From Bagarius yarrelli (lineage: Eukaryota; Chordata; Actinopteri; Siluriformes; Sisoridae): DNA of 64,000 nucleotides. Each line of letters begins with the position of its first letter. Positions within the stretch are counted from its first letter, which is position 1. The translations under genes were made by a program, and so were the position numbers. The stretch covers positions 517,501-581,500 of the forward strand of contig VCAZ01000074.1 in the NCBI GenBank assembly GCA_005784505.1, written 5' to 3'. This document shows, piece by piece, positions 11,261 through 21,315 of this stretch. The notes under the pieces are model-generated. The model searched no databases. It worked only from the letters and a program-made list of their open reading frames with translations, and had not been told where the DNA came from.

Positions 11261-11334
11261 CACAGCAGTACAACTTACCCAACTAAGATGCTAACATCTC
11301 ATAACCCACTTACTGTGTGGCAAAAAAAAAATTA

Positions 11335-11413
11335 CATTGCAAATTAAACTGCAAACGCAATCGCAGTCGCAAAAATCGCAATTGGATATTTTCCCAAAAT
11401 CGCACAGCCCTAG
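11335..11413. mobile_element. DNA-transposon end fragment
   Basis: AAAATCGCACAGCCCTAG at the right edge resembles the CTAGGGCTGYRCGATT terminus of a widespread fish DNA transposon. CGCAATCGCAGTCGCAAAAA precedes it. The other end was not found. Confidence 0.45.
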
Positions 11414-12403
11414 ATGGGATTAAAGTGTGTGTTTTTGTGAAAATAAAAATTCTACATCTCTAAAAAAATATATATACTTCTTACACTCCGTAAAACGCTT
11501 CTAAAGACTTCACTTTGGAATATTACTTTAGGTGCAAGTGTTAGGTATAATGTATGATGTATAACTAAGTCTAATATCTTTCTACCTGAGTGTACAGTAT
11601 ACGGAGGAGAGTTATAGTCCCCTCCTTCTCTCGGCAGCCCCTTTAAGAGATGAAATGAAACATTAATCAGCAAATTGTGCATTACTTTTCTAATTAACAT
11701 TCAAGAGGTTTTAACGTTGCAATGTTTCATTAGCTTGTATGCAAATAATTTTGAGTGATTACCTCATTTGGCCATAGAGCACATGATGTATTGGCCTGGC
11801 AATATAAAAATTGTGTGTGTGTATGTGTGTGTGTGTGTGTTTTGGGAAGGGTAACCGCATAGTATGATCAATGGTCAGCTTCTCTATCCCATGGCTCAAT
11901 TTTAGATGCATTTTATATCAGCTCCTTAAGTGCAGAGGAGTCATGTTAACCCAGGTTCCACAGCCAATTCTCCTGTCACATTGGGCTGCAATGATATATA
12001 TCTGTACCTTGATTGCTTTCATTCCCTCCTGTGTGGGGATGTGAAAGTGTGAGGTTATAATTTGCTTTCTAAATCAGAGCTTATTTATTTATTTATTTTT
12101 TTTTGCTATAACCCTACGCCCTTGAATGTCTAGCTGTAGCGTGTAGGTAGTATTAGTGTTTGTATTGTAATTGTCACCCTTGTATGTGTGTGTGACGGGG
12201 GGACTGCAGTATACACTTCGCAATGAGTAATACTCAAAGCTGAGCAGCCAGCAGATTGTTGGAATGCATCATTAGATGTTAAACTGTAGATAGGGGACCA
12301 GTTTCAAGCTGGCTTAAGCCCCCTTGAATTAACCCCAGATGGGCTTTTAGCACTAAAGCTATAACTATATATCAAATTTTCACACAGACATCACATTATA
12401 TAA
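11414..12403. other. Unique stretch with strong candidate conserved element at 11600-11810
   Basis: Bases 11600-11810 are non-repetitive and dense in homeodomain-like and octamer-like words, including AACATTAATCAG, TCTAATTAACATTC and TATGCAAATAAT. A GT-rich tract follows (11812-11840). The rest shows nothing identifiable. Confidence 0.4.
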
Positions 12404-12928
12404 ATATATATATATATATATATACTATATTGCCAAAAGTTTGTGGTCACCTGATTATCAGAATTATATTTGTTTGTAAACATCTTATTCCAGATTTACT
12501 TTCCATTTTGCTGTTAGATTAAGGTCCACTCTTCTATTCAAATTCTCCACTACAATTTGTAGCCTAAATGTGAGACTTGGGTTTATTTAGCTACAATAGT
12601 GTTAGTAAGATCAGACACTAACATCAGGTAAGGATGTCTGGGGTGCAGTCGGTGTTCCAGTTCATCCCAAAGACAACTGGTGTTAAGATCAGGGCTTAGT
12701 GCAGAACACTTTATGAGTGCTATCCAATCATAACACACTATGACTTAATGGAGATCAGAGGCTTTGTGTATTGTCATGTTGGAACAGTGTTGGAGTCTCT
12801 TAGTTCCAGTGACGGAATAATGTAATGCTACAACATCGAAAACATTCTAGACGATTCTGCACTTCTGGATTGGTAGCAACATTTTAGAGAGGAACCATAT
12901 GAATGGTCAGGTGACCACAAACTTTTGG

Positions 12929-12962
<34 letters not shown>
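12404..12962. mobile_element. Tc1-type MITE with perfect 27-bp TIRs inside a (TA)n tract
   Basis: The terminal inverted repeats occupy 12428-12454 and 12907-12933 and match at all 27 positions; their core is GCCAAAAGTTTGTGGTCACC. Simple TA repeats flank both sides (12404-12424 and 12934-12962), fitting the TA target of the Tc1/mariner superfamily. Interior blocks such as GTTCATCCCAAAGACAACTG and GTCATGTTGGAACAGTGTTG are minus-strand remnants of Tc1-type transposase. At about 506 bp it cannot encode a transposase. Confidence 0.85.
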
Positions 12963-12964
<2 letters not shown>

Positions 12965-13089
12965 CACACATTTAAATCACATTTTTGGCTTATTTTTTTA
13001 AAAGAAAAATAGTTTAAAAGAGCTAAAGACTGCTATAAAATGTGTGTTTTCCCCCATAATTTAGTCACTTGTCAGTAGAGTGATTATGT

Positions 13090-13362
13090 AAAGTTATGGC
13101 TCATGTTTATGTTTTTATTTTATTCTATGTTTTATGCTTTTTGTTTATATTGTTTATATTTTTTGAGGTCTTGTTTGTTGTTCATGCTTTTGTTTACTTC
13201 TTGTTTGGTCCTTGACATGGGATCTTTGTTCTCCATGTGTTCCTGTCACGTGACCCATTTGTCCATGTGTCATGTTTCTATTGGTTTGTCGTGTGTATTT
13301 ACAGCCCATGTGTTTCCCTTTGTCTTTGTCAAGGGTTTTGGTTTGTCCCTGTACCGCTGTAG
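13090..13362 (+). repeat. Dispersed repeat R, copy 1
   Basis: It shares TCTTTGTTCTCCATGTGTTC-like, GTCACGTGACCCATTTGTCC and TTCTATTGGTTTGTCG words with 17935-18150, and CCCTGTACCG at the end. The T-rich, low-complexity character resembles the 3' region of a fish retroelement, but I cannot assign a class. Confidence 0.5.
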
Positions 13363-13472
13363 TGGGTCTTTCTGTGTGGAGTTTGCTTGTTCTCCCTGTG
13401 CTTGCGTGGGTTTACTCCGGGTTCTCCGGTTTCCTCCCACAGTCCAAATACATGTATGTTAGATTAGTTGAT
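13363..13472 (+). mobile_element. SINE-A body fragment
   Basis: TTTCTGTGTGGAGTTTGCTT to CATGTATGTTAGATTAGTTG matches the middle of SINE-A. The tRNA head and the tail are missing. It abuts a minus-strand SINE-B. Confidence 0.8.
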
Positions 13473-13485
13473 GTTTTTAAATTGA

Positions 13486-13610
13486 AACAGATTTTGCAGA
13501 GCGACTTACATTTATCTCATTTATACAACTGGTTAAGGGTTAAGGGCCTTGCTCAGGGGCCCAACAGTGGTAGCTTGGAATCGAAGCTGGGAATCGAACC
13601 CACAATCTTC
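13486..13610 (-). mobile_element. SINE-B fragment
   Basis: GCAGAGCGACTTACATTTAT through GGGCCTTGCTCAGGGGCCCA to GGGAATCGAACCCACAATCT. The extreme tail and the A-box end are gone. Confidence 0.82.
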
Positions 13611-14147
13611 AGCAATTTTAGGCAACCTACTGTGATGAGTTAAAAGTTTATAGCGGGTTTTCATGTATTGTAAAAAGAAAAAATAGAACTTGGCACAAAG
13701 AACAAAGCCAAGTATGTCCTCGGACAGAATTGATGCTTTGTGTGTCTCGCATCTCCAGCAGCGTTTGCAACATTTTTTCCGTTTTTGGTTGCGTGAAATG
13801 TATTTAAGTAGCCAGAATAAAAAAGCACATTACTTTTAATGTGGAATATTGGAAAGGAGAAATAAATGATTTAAAATATTTTAAAATACAAGCAATGTTG
13901 GGCAAGCTACTTGAAAATTTTTAGTGAACAAAGCTCTCAGTTGGTCTACATTAAATAAAGCTTCCCCACACTAAAGCTACCCCTCCCAGCTAAGCTACAG
14001 CAAGACAGCAAAAGTATATTATTACATATTTTTTTATTTTTAACCAACTTCATGGTTCATTTTCACAGATTTTGTCATTATAATGTGGAAACACTTGAAA
14101 TTCTCTGTGAGTTCAGTTCTATCTCCAAGTCACGCCCTTGTTTGCAG
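13611..14147. other. AT-rich stretch without recognised features
   Basis: No repeat family or gene was recognised. It ends at a TTTGCAG that could act as a splice acceptor. Confidence 0.3.
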
Positions 14148-14234
14148 CCAATCAAGGACCCTAAAGAGAAGAAGAGGCAGAACCTGACCATCTCCGTGCT
14201 GTCGGGCTTCAGCAAGACCCAAAAACTTCCTTAA
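14148..14234 (+). other. Exon-like open frame, function unknown
   Basis: After CCCTTGTTTGCAG, a possible acceptor, the frame encodes about 28 residues including PIKDPKEKKRQNLTISVLSG and ends at TAA. The stretch is more GC-rich than its surroundings. It is followed by a CpG-rich patch (about 14260-14330) containing CGACG, GCGCAGCAGCG and CACGTAAGCGGCCG. I do not recognise the protein. It could be a terminal exon, an old processed copy, or chance. Confidence 0.2.
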
Positions 14235-15599
14235 ACATTGACTTGGCATAGAGTTGTAGGGACTGGGCGACGTACATACCGGCTACTGCGCAGCAGCGTC
14301 ACGTAAGCGGCCGTTCTATGCGCCAAGGCACAGTCAGAGCTCAGCATTGAGGTCCTGGTAGCCAGAAATTATGTAAATTTACTCTGAAGTTCCTGGTTAC
14401 AGTACAAAGAGCATTATTTATAATATCACTCTTCAGTGTTAACCAGATGATGATGAAATCTACTCTCCGGTTCCAGTCAAGGTTTCTATTTCATCTTTTT
14501 TTCCAGTGTTGCTTTAGGTTTGCTCATCAAAGAACAAATACGAATTGAAATTTTCAACTTGATTATTTTTAGTCTAAAATTGTGCTTTGAGAACATTTCT
14601 TTTAGTAAAACCAGTGTCCTATCCACCAGATGTGTCCCAGAGTGGATTGGCTATAGAGGGAAACTCTATACTGAAACTGAAACTCTTAACATCATAAAGT
14701 GGTTGTTTGGGGATGAATGAATAATTCCATGCATTGACAGGGCTTTGAAGAAAACTGCTAAATCAGCCAATAGAACATCCCACAGTGATGAGATCGGACA
14801 GTTATAGCATCTCATTTTACAGTGAGAAGCTCAACCAAGAATTTTTTTTTGTCTTGCTTCAGTGCACTTTGAGAAATTGTCTTTCATAACCCCGACTCCT
14901 AATACTCCCAGCAACCCTCTGGATTCTTATCTATGCTCAGCACTCGAGCTAGAACCCTGCACTCAGCCAATATCATTACATGACAAGTGCCGATATGTCC
15001 ACTTTTGTGTGATGCATGAGTGTCGGTACGCCGGTGTTTGAAGAGAGTGGCTTTACATCAGAGGCTGAGGAAATCAGAAGCTATTGCTTTCTGACAGTTC
15101 TTCGATATACAAACTTTATGCATTTTGCAACCTTCGGTTTTGCCAAGTTTTTGATGAATGCCCATTTAGGTTTCTGATCATAAGAGGGTGGAATGTACCA
15201 TTTTTTCTTGATGCACCACTTTTCTTTGTGGACAATTAAAAAAAAAAGCTTTCAGGAGCCTTCTTTCATCGAAGATTTAGCAATTAATTATAAAGCACAG
15301 CTAGTAGCTTCAATTAGCCTAATGACTATATTTTTTTATAAGGACAGGCTATACTGATTACAGTACACAGTATACTTATTTTATGGCAGTTTATGCACCA
15401 GAGTTCCGAAAAGGTAGTGTGGAAATAGTCATTGGTCTAAGAAAAGACCAATCATTCATTCATTCATTCATTCATTTATTCTTTCATTATCTTCTGTGCA
15501 AAGATAATATGAGTAAGAATTCATAACAGAAGGCATCTGGATTTTAATGTCATTGGGACTACTTTTGTAAATGTTTGATTATTAAGTATATATGATTTT
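14235..15599. other. Unique stretch; (CATT)n at 15452-15480; candidate conserved element at 15255-15345
   Basis: Mostly complex DNA. GATTTAGCAATTAATTATAA and CTTCAATTAGCCTAATGACT near 15270-15330 have conserved-element texture. A short CATT microsatellite lies before the hAT MITE. Confidence 0.3.
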
Positions 15600-16492
15600 T
15601 TAGTGGTGGATGGTGGTTTTGGTACCTGGGCTTTCAGTGGGTACTGAAACACCTTTTAATACCACCGCTATCACCGCCCCAATTATAGAAACCATCAATA
15701 CTAACGCATCATAACATGGCATCATAACACGGCGTGGAATTACAGACAGAGAGACGTCACGTATTGGGATGAAAACCATTTTTATTAAAGCAAGAAACCT
15801 CCAAACCTCTACACTATGACCACAACTGTACCACATACAACATCTGGAGCAGTTCAGAATCAATATTTATCTAATAACATTATAGAAACATAAAGTATAT
15901 AATATATTTAAAAATATATATATATAATATATATTTAAAGGCTAAAAAATATATAATATATTTAAAGGCTGTAAGCCAGTGATACCGCACCTCTGCACTG
16001 GACTGGAAGTGGTAAATAAATTGGGCTGAAACAAGCTAGTTATCTTCGGTTGAGGAGAGGTTGGGTTGGCCACAATGCCTAACTTTTCCGGAAAAGTCCG
16101 CTTTGAAAACAGAATTTTAAGTATGTCTGGGACAACAGTAAATTTTTTCTTCCTTTGCCAGCCATTGTGTGCGTGAAAATGCTAATTCAACTGTACAGAT
16201 GTGTTTCGCTAGTCAAACTTGGCTGTAACGGTTTTACTCTGATCAACCAATCAGAAGACAGAAAACCTGACGTTATTGTGGGCCAGCTAGCTAGCACTGT
16301 TAAAGCGAACTTAAAATCTGATTTGTTAAGAAAACAGTCTTCAACCCATTAACAATCTTCCACTGCTTATATAGTGTAGGTTCCATTAGCAACACTACTG
16401 ATTCTGAAGGCTTTGGGCAGATTAGATTAACATGGCAGCACATAGAAACTAAAATCCGATTGGACCAAAAATCTAACATCCTTATACACATT
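15600..16492 (+). mobile_element. hAT MITE family H, copy 1, right end missing
   Basis: The left end (TAGTGGTGGATGGTGG) and interior align with copies at 19766, 31995 and 39230, for instance CACGGCGTGGAATTACAGAC, GAAAACCATTTTTATTAAAG and GATTAGATTAACATGGCAGC. About 150 bp of the right end, including its terminus, is absent. AT-rich sequence has expanded internally at 15896-15965. Frames inside are remnants, not genes. Confidence 0.8.
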
Positions 16493-16953
16493 AACACTAA
16501 AACTATCTTTAATTTACAGTAATTAAAATAAAAAGACCTGGAGAATTTGTCTGTTAAAATAAAATAAAGCAAAACAGTGGCATGATAATAAAACCACCCA
16601 AAATATTTCCAGATGTGCAGATGTCCAGATGTCTTCACTGCAGAAATCTATAATTCTATACGATTTTTTAGTGTTTCCTTTGGTCGTTTATAATAAGGCG
16701 GATTTTCTCTGGCTGCGCTTTAGATTCTCATTTGTTCAAATGCTCAGCAATGTCAGTCATGATTATAAACAGATGACCAGCGAGCTCTCCAACACTTCCT
16801 CATTACCGTGGGATCAGTGATGTGAAGAGCATGACAGGAGATTAATCGCTGATCTAATGAAGAAAGTAATTAGGCTTCAATTAATACGTAATTAATATTC
16901 CGAATAATTGAAACCATACTACCTAGGGCAGGAGAAGATGATCTTGAAAGATA
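16493..16953. other. Unique stretch with candidate conserved element at 16815-16915
   Basis: GAGATTAATCGCTGATCTAA and AAGTAATTAGGCTTCAATTA are dense in ATTA/TAAT cores. No repeat family is seen. Confidence 0.35.
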
Positions 16954-17357
16954 TTAAGGAGAGAGAAAACGAGGGAGAGAAAGAGAGAGAGACAGAGAGA
17001 GAACAAAAAAGAGAGCTAGAGCGAAAGAGAGAGAGAGAGAGAGAGAGAGACAGAAAGAGAGAAAAAGAGCAAAGACAGAGAGAAAGAGAGAGAGTGAGAG
17101 AGAGAAAAGAAAGTGAGCAAGAGAAAAGAGAGAAAGACAGAAAGAGAGAAGGACAGAAAAAGAACGAAAAAGTGAAAGACAGAGAGTGAGACAGAAAGAG
17201 AACGAAAAAGAGAGCAAGAGCGAAAGAGAGAGAGAGAGACAGAAAGAGAAAGAAAAAAAAGAAAGAAAGCGCGACTGAGAGAGAATAACAGAGAAAGAAA
17301 GATAAAGATAGATAGAAAAAGAAAGAGGGCGAAAGTGAGAAAGTGAGAGAGAGAGAG
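16954..17357. repeat. Polypurine (GA)-rich block, about 400 bp
   Basis: The + strand is almost entirely purine, built from GAGA, GAAA and ACAGA units with scattered C (GACAGA, GAGC). Open frames on both strands (RERERE-type and SLSLSL-type) are translation of this repeat. Long purine/pyrimidine strand asymmetry favours triplex structures. Confidence 0.95.
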
Positions 17358-17934
17358 TAAATTGCACAGATTAGGTTAAATATTAGGGAACTTCTCATAT
17401 GGAAAGTAATCAGGTATTAGAGGGTGGTCCCACAGTTGATGGGCTCTCGACATTACAGAGAACCGCGATGTAGTAAACGGTTTTATTACAATTTTAAAGA
17501 AATTTAAAGGAATTAAAGTGAAAGAACTGTCAGTTTCTCTGATTCCCAGCTATTCCACACCTCAGGAAATTCACTCATTTCTCATTGAACTGCAATATTG
17601 TAATGAAGATATTTCACACAGAGGCTCTGAAAATGTTTCATTAAGTCAATTAAAGCGTGTTTAATCAGATTAGTGCAAAATATAAACACTTCCCACCTGT
17701 TTGTCAACCTGCTAAAGGTTTTCAGTGCATCAGGGAATCAGGCATCTGCTCGCAGGGTCTGAATAGGGTCTGAATAGGGTCTAATGGGCGTGCAGGAATG
17801 GGAGATATTAACGCTTTTAATTTAGAAATCACACTTCTGTAAACACATCACAAGTTTTAAACATTTTCTACCAGTTCATCATTGTTACATTCCAACTGGT
17901 AGAACGGAAAAGTGTAAGGTTTGGTGTTATATTT
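17358..17934. other. Unique stretch, candidate conserved element at 17520-17760
   Basis: GAACTGCAATATTGTAATGA and TTAAGTCAATTAAAGCGTGT lie in non-repetitive sequence. A 14-bp direct repeat, GGGTCTGAATAGGG, occurs at about 17755-17780. Confidence 0.3.
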
Positions 17935-18150
17935 AATTTTAAGGTTATGTTAATGTTTTTAGTTTCATGTTTCTGTGATCTTTGTTCCTTATGTGTTTCT
18001 GTCATGTGATTTCTTTGTCCATGTGTCCCGTTTCTATTGGTTTTCAGTTCTGTCTAGTGACTGGTTTGTTTCAGTCATGTGGCCCTCTTTGATAATATTA
18101 AAGCCCTTGTCTTTCCTGGTGTCTTTTGTCACGGATTGTGGATGTTCCCT
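17935..18150 (+). repeat. Dispersed repeat R, copy 2
   Basis: It matches copy 1 in order: GATCTTTGTTCC, TGTGTTTCTGTCATGTGATT, TTTGTCCATGTGTCCCGTTT, CTATTGGTTTTC, then CCCTGTACCG. It ends at the start of the minisatellite. Confidence 0.5.
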
Positions 18151-18151
18151 G

Positions 18152-18562
18152 TACCGTTGCGAGTCAAGTCTGCTAGCATCAAGTCTGTTAGCGTCAAGTC
18201 AAGTCTGTTAGCCACAAGTCAAGTCTGTTAGTGATAAGTCAAGTCTGTTAGCGTCAAGACAAGTCTGCTAGCATCAAGTTTGTTAGTGTCTAGTCAAGTC
18301 TGTTAGCGTCAGACTCAAGTCTGCTAGCGTCAAGTCTGCTAGCGTCAAGTGTGTTAGCGTCAAGTCTGTTAGCATCAAGAGAAGTCTGTTAGCGTCAAGA
18401 CAAGGCTGTTAGCGTCAAGTTTGTTAGTGTCTATTCAAGTCTGTTGGCATCAAGTAAAGTCTGTTAGCATCAAGAGAAGTCTGTTAGCGTCAAGACAAGG
18501 CTGTTAGCAACAAGTCAAGTCTATTAGCATCAAATCTGTTAGCGTCAAGTAAAGTTTGTTAA
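18152..18562. repeat. Minisatellite with GTTAGCGTCAAGTCAAGTCT-type unit
   Basis: About 20-25 degenerate units of 15-20 bp built on CAAGTCTGTTAGCGT, with variants GCTAGCAT, GTTAGTGT and GTTAGCCAC. It begins exactly where dispersed repeat R stops. Units vary in length and there are no unique spacers, so it is not a CRISPR array. Confidence 0.93.
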
Positions 18563-18782
18563 CGGCTTTTTCCCCCAGTTTAGCTTTTACTTTAGCAATT
18601 ATTTTGGTTTAGTCATCTACAGTTCAGGTTATAGTTCTGCTGCTTTATTTCTCCATTGTTAGATTTTGGTCTACAGTCATGTGTGCTAAGTTTGTCTGAC
18701 AAATGATTAATTCTAAAAATAATCTGCTTTTCAGAGGATAGTAAGCTAGCTAGCAGGAAAAATGCATTACAATTGAGATTAA

Positions 18783-18842
18783 GTAACGCAGTTAGTATTT
18801 ATAACACAGTTAGTATTTATAACGCAGTTAGTATTTATAAAG
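18783..18842. repeat. Short minisatellite, 18-bp unit
   Basis: AACGCAGTTAGTATTTAT occurs three times in tandem with one base change, followed by a decayed fourth copy. Confidence 0.85.
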
Positions 18843-19436
18843 TCTTTGAAAAAGTAACAAAGTAAGTATTTAAAACGTCGTTATTTTCATCACCATTCAT
18901 GTCTGCATTGTTTTTCGAAGTTTTTCTTATTTTTAGGACTTCTCCTGATTTGAACACACAGCAGACGCCTTGTTTGAGTGCAATTATCTCTGCGTAGTAG
19001 ACGGAGTGTAAATATCACCATGCTTGAGTTGGCTGAGTAGTTGAGAAGAGGTGACATACGGAGATTTTTGACAGACTGGGCAATCAAACTCCAATGCACT
19101 AATTTCACAATCTGCAGGGTATTCGCAGAGACTATGCATCATGAACAATTTCTTTGTCCAGGCGGTAGTTCTTCAGTAAGTATCTAATTTAAGAGGCTCA
19201 GGCTTGCTGTTTTTAATGAGCATGCCTTACAGCATGAAACAAAGACTAGCAGTTGGAAATGCTTTCTCTTTGCTCACCTGTCAATCAGTTGTAGGACCAA
19301 AAAGAACTGACCATATACAGAAAACAACAGGTAAATTAGGCCTTGCAGTAGTGCAATAATATAAGCATAATTTTTTTTAAATACAAATTATTTTTTCGAT
19401 ATACAATACACATTATAGAAAAAAAGTATACAATAC
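18843..19436. other. Stretch without recognised gene
   Basis: A short tandem duplication, TATACAATACACATTATA, lies at about 19400-19440. Nothing else is recognised. Confidence 0.35.
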
Positions 19437-19548
19437 ACATTATATAGAAAAAAAAGTTTCTGGACACCTTACCAGTAGACCCACAAAAACTTTTGTCTAG
19501 TATTGTCTTTGTAGCATTGAATAATTAATACACAAAGACCCTGTGCTC

Positions 19549-19678
19549 TGCCCTGTAATGGACAAGCGACCTGTCCAGGGTGTACCTTTCCTGCCATTCG
19601 CCCTTTCAGAACCGGCTGGGATAGACTCCAGCAGATCCCTGTGACACTGAATTAGGGAATAAAAATGAATGAATGAAT
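19549..19678 (+). mobile_element. SINE-A, 5'-truncated, with 12-bp target-site duplication
   Basis: Only the 3' third is present: TGTAATGGACAAGCGACCTG, GGCTGGGATAGACTCCAGCA, then an AATGAATGAATGA tail. GACCCTGTGCTC occurs exactly at 19537-19548 and at 19679-19690; the first two bases of the second copy may belong to the tail. The truncation point and duplication are typical of LINE-mediated insertion. Confidence 0.92.
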
Positions 19679-19765
19679 GACCCTGTGCTCCATGGTGTGT
19701 TATGGTTCCCACTGGATAAGAATCCTACTGATCTACTCCCAGATCTACTCTCTCAATATTAACAC

Positions 19766-20654
19766 AGGTTGCAGGTGGTGCATTTGGGCCTTTATCACAT
19801 CACAATTATAAAAACCATCATACTAAACAATACACAATATAACACGGCGTGGAATTATAGACAGAGAGACATTTCGTGTATTAAGAGTGAAAACCTTTTT
19901 TATTAAAGCAATAAAACCATTTAAGACTCCAAACATCCTCATTATACATATACATTATACATTAAAAGTCTGTAAGCCAGTGGTACCGCTCATAGGCACT
20001 GGTCTGGAAGTGGCAAACAAAGTGTTCTCGAGCTGAGACAAGCTAGTTATCTTCAGGGTTAGCTCTCCTCACGATGTCTAACTTTTCAAGAAAAGTTCGC
20101 CCTAAAAATGGAATTGTAAGTATGTCCAAACCAATTCAATTTCTCCTCCTCTGTCAGTTATTGTGGGCATAAAAATTCTAATTCAGCTGTATAAATGTGT
20201 GCAGATTGCTACAGACGTGTTTTGCTAGTCAAACCTAAATTTCGCTTTAATCAACCAGAGGACGGATAAATACTGACGTTATTGTGGGCCAGCTAGATGG
20301 CCCTGTGAGACAAATTTAAAATCTGATTGGTTAAATAAACAGTCCCATTGCTAATGTAGTTTACTTTACATCTGCCAGCACTACTGATTCTGAAGGCTTT
20401 GGGGAGATTAGATTAACATGGCAGCACATAGAGGCTGAAATCTGATTGGACAAAAAAAATGTAACATCCACATACACACACTGAAATCAGTCTAGCAAGA
20501 GAAACACTACGAAATGAAGAGAATAAACTGTTGGAATAAATTAATACAATTTCATGGAACAAATATTAGAATTTAGGTTGTAAATGTAGGTCAGTGTTTC
20601 TGATAGTGTTTAGACAGCAGAGAAGGGTTTACTGACCCTGACAGCCCACCACTG
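19766..20654 (+). mobile_element. hAT MITE family H, copy 2, both ends present
   Basis: The left end reads AGGTTGCAGGTGGTGCATTT and the right end GACAGCCCACCACTG. The flanks ATTAACAC (19758-19765) and ATTAGCAC (20655-20662) agree at 7 of 8 bases, the length expected for hAT. The initial C of the terminus seems to have been lost. Length is about 889 bp. Confidence 0.85.
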
Positions 20655-20808
20655 ATTAGCACCCAAACGCATTAATACTATTGTAGCTAAATAAGCAAAT
20701 CCCTAAACAGTCTTTAGGACTTAAAGTAAGACTGCAATCTGGAGTTTGATGTTTAGTAACACATTCTGGTATAATAGTCAAGTCCCCCAATACTTATCCT
20801 GTATAGTA

Positions 20809-21220
20809 TATATCTCTGATACAGAGACTTGAAAAGACAGTGGTAGACGCTGGCCTGGAAAAAAATACACATTCTTCAAAAAAGAAGCTGAATGAATTTT
20901 GTTGTCCCTCTGGAGGAACCTTTAAAGGGTCTTTTTTCTTTTCAAAAGTAGAATTATTTAAGGAAGCCCAAAACTTATAAATATCTATAACAATTTTAAG
21001 AGTGCACGTAATATATTTCTTCAAATAAAGGATAGTTTCATCGTGCTATAAGTAAACACTAATCCATCTATAAATAAATAAATTGTGAACTAAAAAAATT
21101 AAGATTTTTTAAAAAATTTGAAGTCGGAGAATTTTTTAAATCTGCGATTTTAGAATCCATACATTTTTGACCATCACAGCAAGTCAAAGCAAATACAAAC
21201 CTTCAGTTTTTATAAAACTT
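20809..21220. other. AT-rich stretch without recognised features
   Basis: No repeat family or gene is recognised. Confidence 0.3.
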
Positions 21221-21315
21221 GTGCCCACAGTGGTGGTCTGGTGGTGCTGGAAATCAAACCCTGGTTTTTCTGGTATCAGTCCAACATCTTAACCACTAAG
21301 CCACTACTTTCCCCC
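21221..21315 (-). mobile_element. SINE-B head-side fragment
   Basis: On the minus strand it reads GTGGCTTAGTGGTTAAGATG, GGACTGATACCAGAAAAACC and a diverged B box, then stops about 95 bp in. The L2-type tail is missing. Confidence 0.8.

Larger units (their letters stand above)
19437..20808. mobile_element. Tc1-type MITE interrupted by a SINE and an hAT MITE
   Basis: The left terminus (TATATAGAAAAAAAAGTTTC then TGGACACC) and right terminus (GTCAAGTCCCCCAATACTTA then TATAGTATA) are decayed Tc1-type inverted ends. Between them lie MITE segments at 19437-19536, 19691-19757 and 20663-20808. They are separated by the two guests at 19549-19678 and 19766-20654, each with its own target-site duplication. 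Removing the guests would leave a MITE of a few hundred bases. Confidence 0.6.

Noticed and set aside
16908..17398. RERERE-type and SLSLSL-type frames on opposite strands
   Set aside because: Both are readings of the same purine block.
18152..18562. CRISPR-like spaced repeat
   Set aside because: The units are contiguous, variable in length and without unique spacers, in a vertebrate-like context; it is a minisatellite.
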